Positions 6,082 to 6,542 of a stretch of 6,542 nucleotides of DNA are shown here, piece after piece. The stretch is from Micrococcales bacterium (GTDB lineage Bacteria > Actinomycetota > Actinomycetes > S36-B12 > UBA5976), in assembly GCA_024640585.1 (NCBI GenBank), contig JAHEEQ010000007.1:1-6542 (forward strand). The letters are read 5' to 3'. The notes under the pieces were generated by a model that saw only the letters and a list, made by a program, of their open reading frames with translations, searched no databases and had not been told where the DNA came from. Numbering within the stretch: the first letter of the stretch is position 1; each line of letters begins with the position of its first letter. The position numbers and the translations under genes were made by a program.

Positions 6082-6087
6082 TACTAT
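6082..6087 (+). promoter_or_regulatory. -10 element of the DinB-like gene, leaderless type
   Basis: TACTAT fits TANNNT and TATAAT well and is followed by 6 nt before the ATG at 6094, the same spacing as at phoU. No Shine-Dalgarno precedes the ATG, so a leaderless transcript is likely. No -35 or PHO-like unit is evident, and the terminator stem occupies the upstream region. Confidence 0.6.
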
Positions 6088-6093
6088 CGAGAA

Positions 6094-6542
6094 ATGAATA
6101 TTCAAGATTTAGCCTCGGCCTACGAAGCAGCGACAAAAGAGTTTTTAGTAATTGCAGAGTCTGTTCCTGAACCACAGTTAGATGTGCATTCTGGAGAAGA
6201 CTGGAGCTCACGCCAAGTTATCCATCATTGTGCAGATAGCGAGGCGCAGTCATATGCACGTCTTCGACGCTTGATTGCCGAGCCAAACCCAATTATTCAA
6301 GGGTATGACGAAGCGATGTGGGGCAGTAACGAAACTCTCGGTTACGAAGAACTCCCAGTCGCTAATTCGATTGCCGTATTTGTTGCGGTCCGAGCTGCGT
6401 CCTTAGACATCATTAAGCGATTGAAACCTGAACAATTAGAACTCAAGGGAACACATACCGAAGCAGGGGAGTACTCGCTCAAGAAATGGCTTGAAACGTA
6501 CACACGCCACGCAATTGATCACGCAGAGCAAATCAAGAAGAA
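6094..6542 (+). CDS. DinB-like four-helix-bundle protein, 3' end cut by window edge
   Basis: 149 codons are present with no stop before the window edge. The protein looks like a DinB/YfiT-type helix bundle: an N-terminal helix (about 4-24), WSSRQVIHHCADSEAQSYARL (37-57) matching the family's second helix with its metal-binding histidine, and RHAIDHAEQIKK (138-149) matching the last helix with two more. H44 or H45, H139 and H143 would form the usual metal-binding histidine triad. Members of about 150-170 residues are common, so only a few residues are probably missing. The superfamily includes thiol-dependent S-transferases (mycothiol or bacillithiol linked) and many proteins of unknown activity; the substrate cannot be told here. 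It follows the pstS terminator with its own leaderless-type promoter, so it is probably not part of the phosphate operon. Confidence 0.82.
   Translation, partial: MNIQDLASAYEAATKEFLVIAESVPEPQLDVHSGEDWSSRQVIHHCADSEAQSYARLRRLIAEPNPIIQGYDEAMWGSNETLGYEELPVANSIAVFVAVRAASLDIIKRLKPEQLELKGTHTEAGEYSLKKWLETYTRHAIDHAEQIKK

Noticed and set aside
6014..6211. 65-codon minus-strand frame over the pstS terminator and the DinB-like start
   Set aside because: It runs through the terminator stem and T-tract and is antisense to a recognisable family member; best explained as chance.

Overview
The window is a compact phosphate-uptake and phosphate-signalling locus from a low-G+C actinobacterium. The sensor kinase and the first residues of its response regulator match the actinobacterial SenX3/RegX3 type. 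Upstream elements resemble the 11-nt direct-repeat PHO boxes known from Streptomyces. Three genes have a TANNNT -10 element 6-7 nt before the start codon, the layout of leaderless actinobacterial transcripts. G+C looks like the mid-40s by eye, intergenic gaps are tiny, and several genes overlap by ATGA. Together these suggest a streamlined lineage such as freshwater Nanopelagicales (acI); that placement is an inference.

Layout, left to right. On the minus strand, a senX3-like histidine kinase (56-1120) overlaps by 4 nt the start of a regX3-like response regulator that runs off the left edge (1-59). A 90-nt divergent region (1121-1210) holds a four-unit PHO-box-like array with a -10 element on each side. 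On the plus strand follow phoU (1211-1861), pstC (1867-2844), pstA (2841-3884) and pstB (3881-4753), spaced 5 nt apart or overlapping by 4 nt, so almost certainly one operon. A 115-nt gap carries a hairpin embedded in a second PHO-like array, then a -10 and a strong Shine-Dalgarno for pstS (4869-6017). A strong intrinsic terminator closes pstS. A DinB-like four-helix protein gene (6094 onward) runs off the right edge with its own leaderless-type promoter.

How the genes work together, from knowledge of the families: PstS captures extracellular phosphate, PstC/PstA form the membrane channel, and PstB powers transport with ATP. PhoU links transporter state to the SenX3 kinase, which phosphorylates RegX3; RegX3 would bind the PHO boxes and activate phoU-pstCAB and pstS when phosphate is scarce.

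The notable points are regulatory and architectural. The two arrays share the same geometry relative to an identical TAGGTT -10. The kinase lacks its N-terminal membrane segments, PstS lacks a lipobox, and pstS is last while phoU is first. I see no mobile element, CRISPR array, RNA gene or wholly unknown system, and no gene-free stretch longer than 115 nt.
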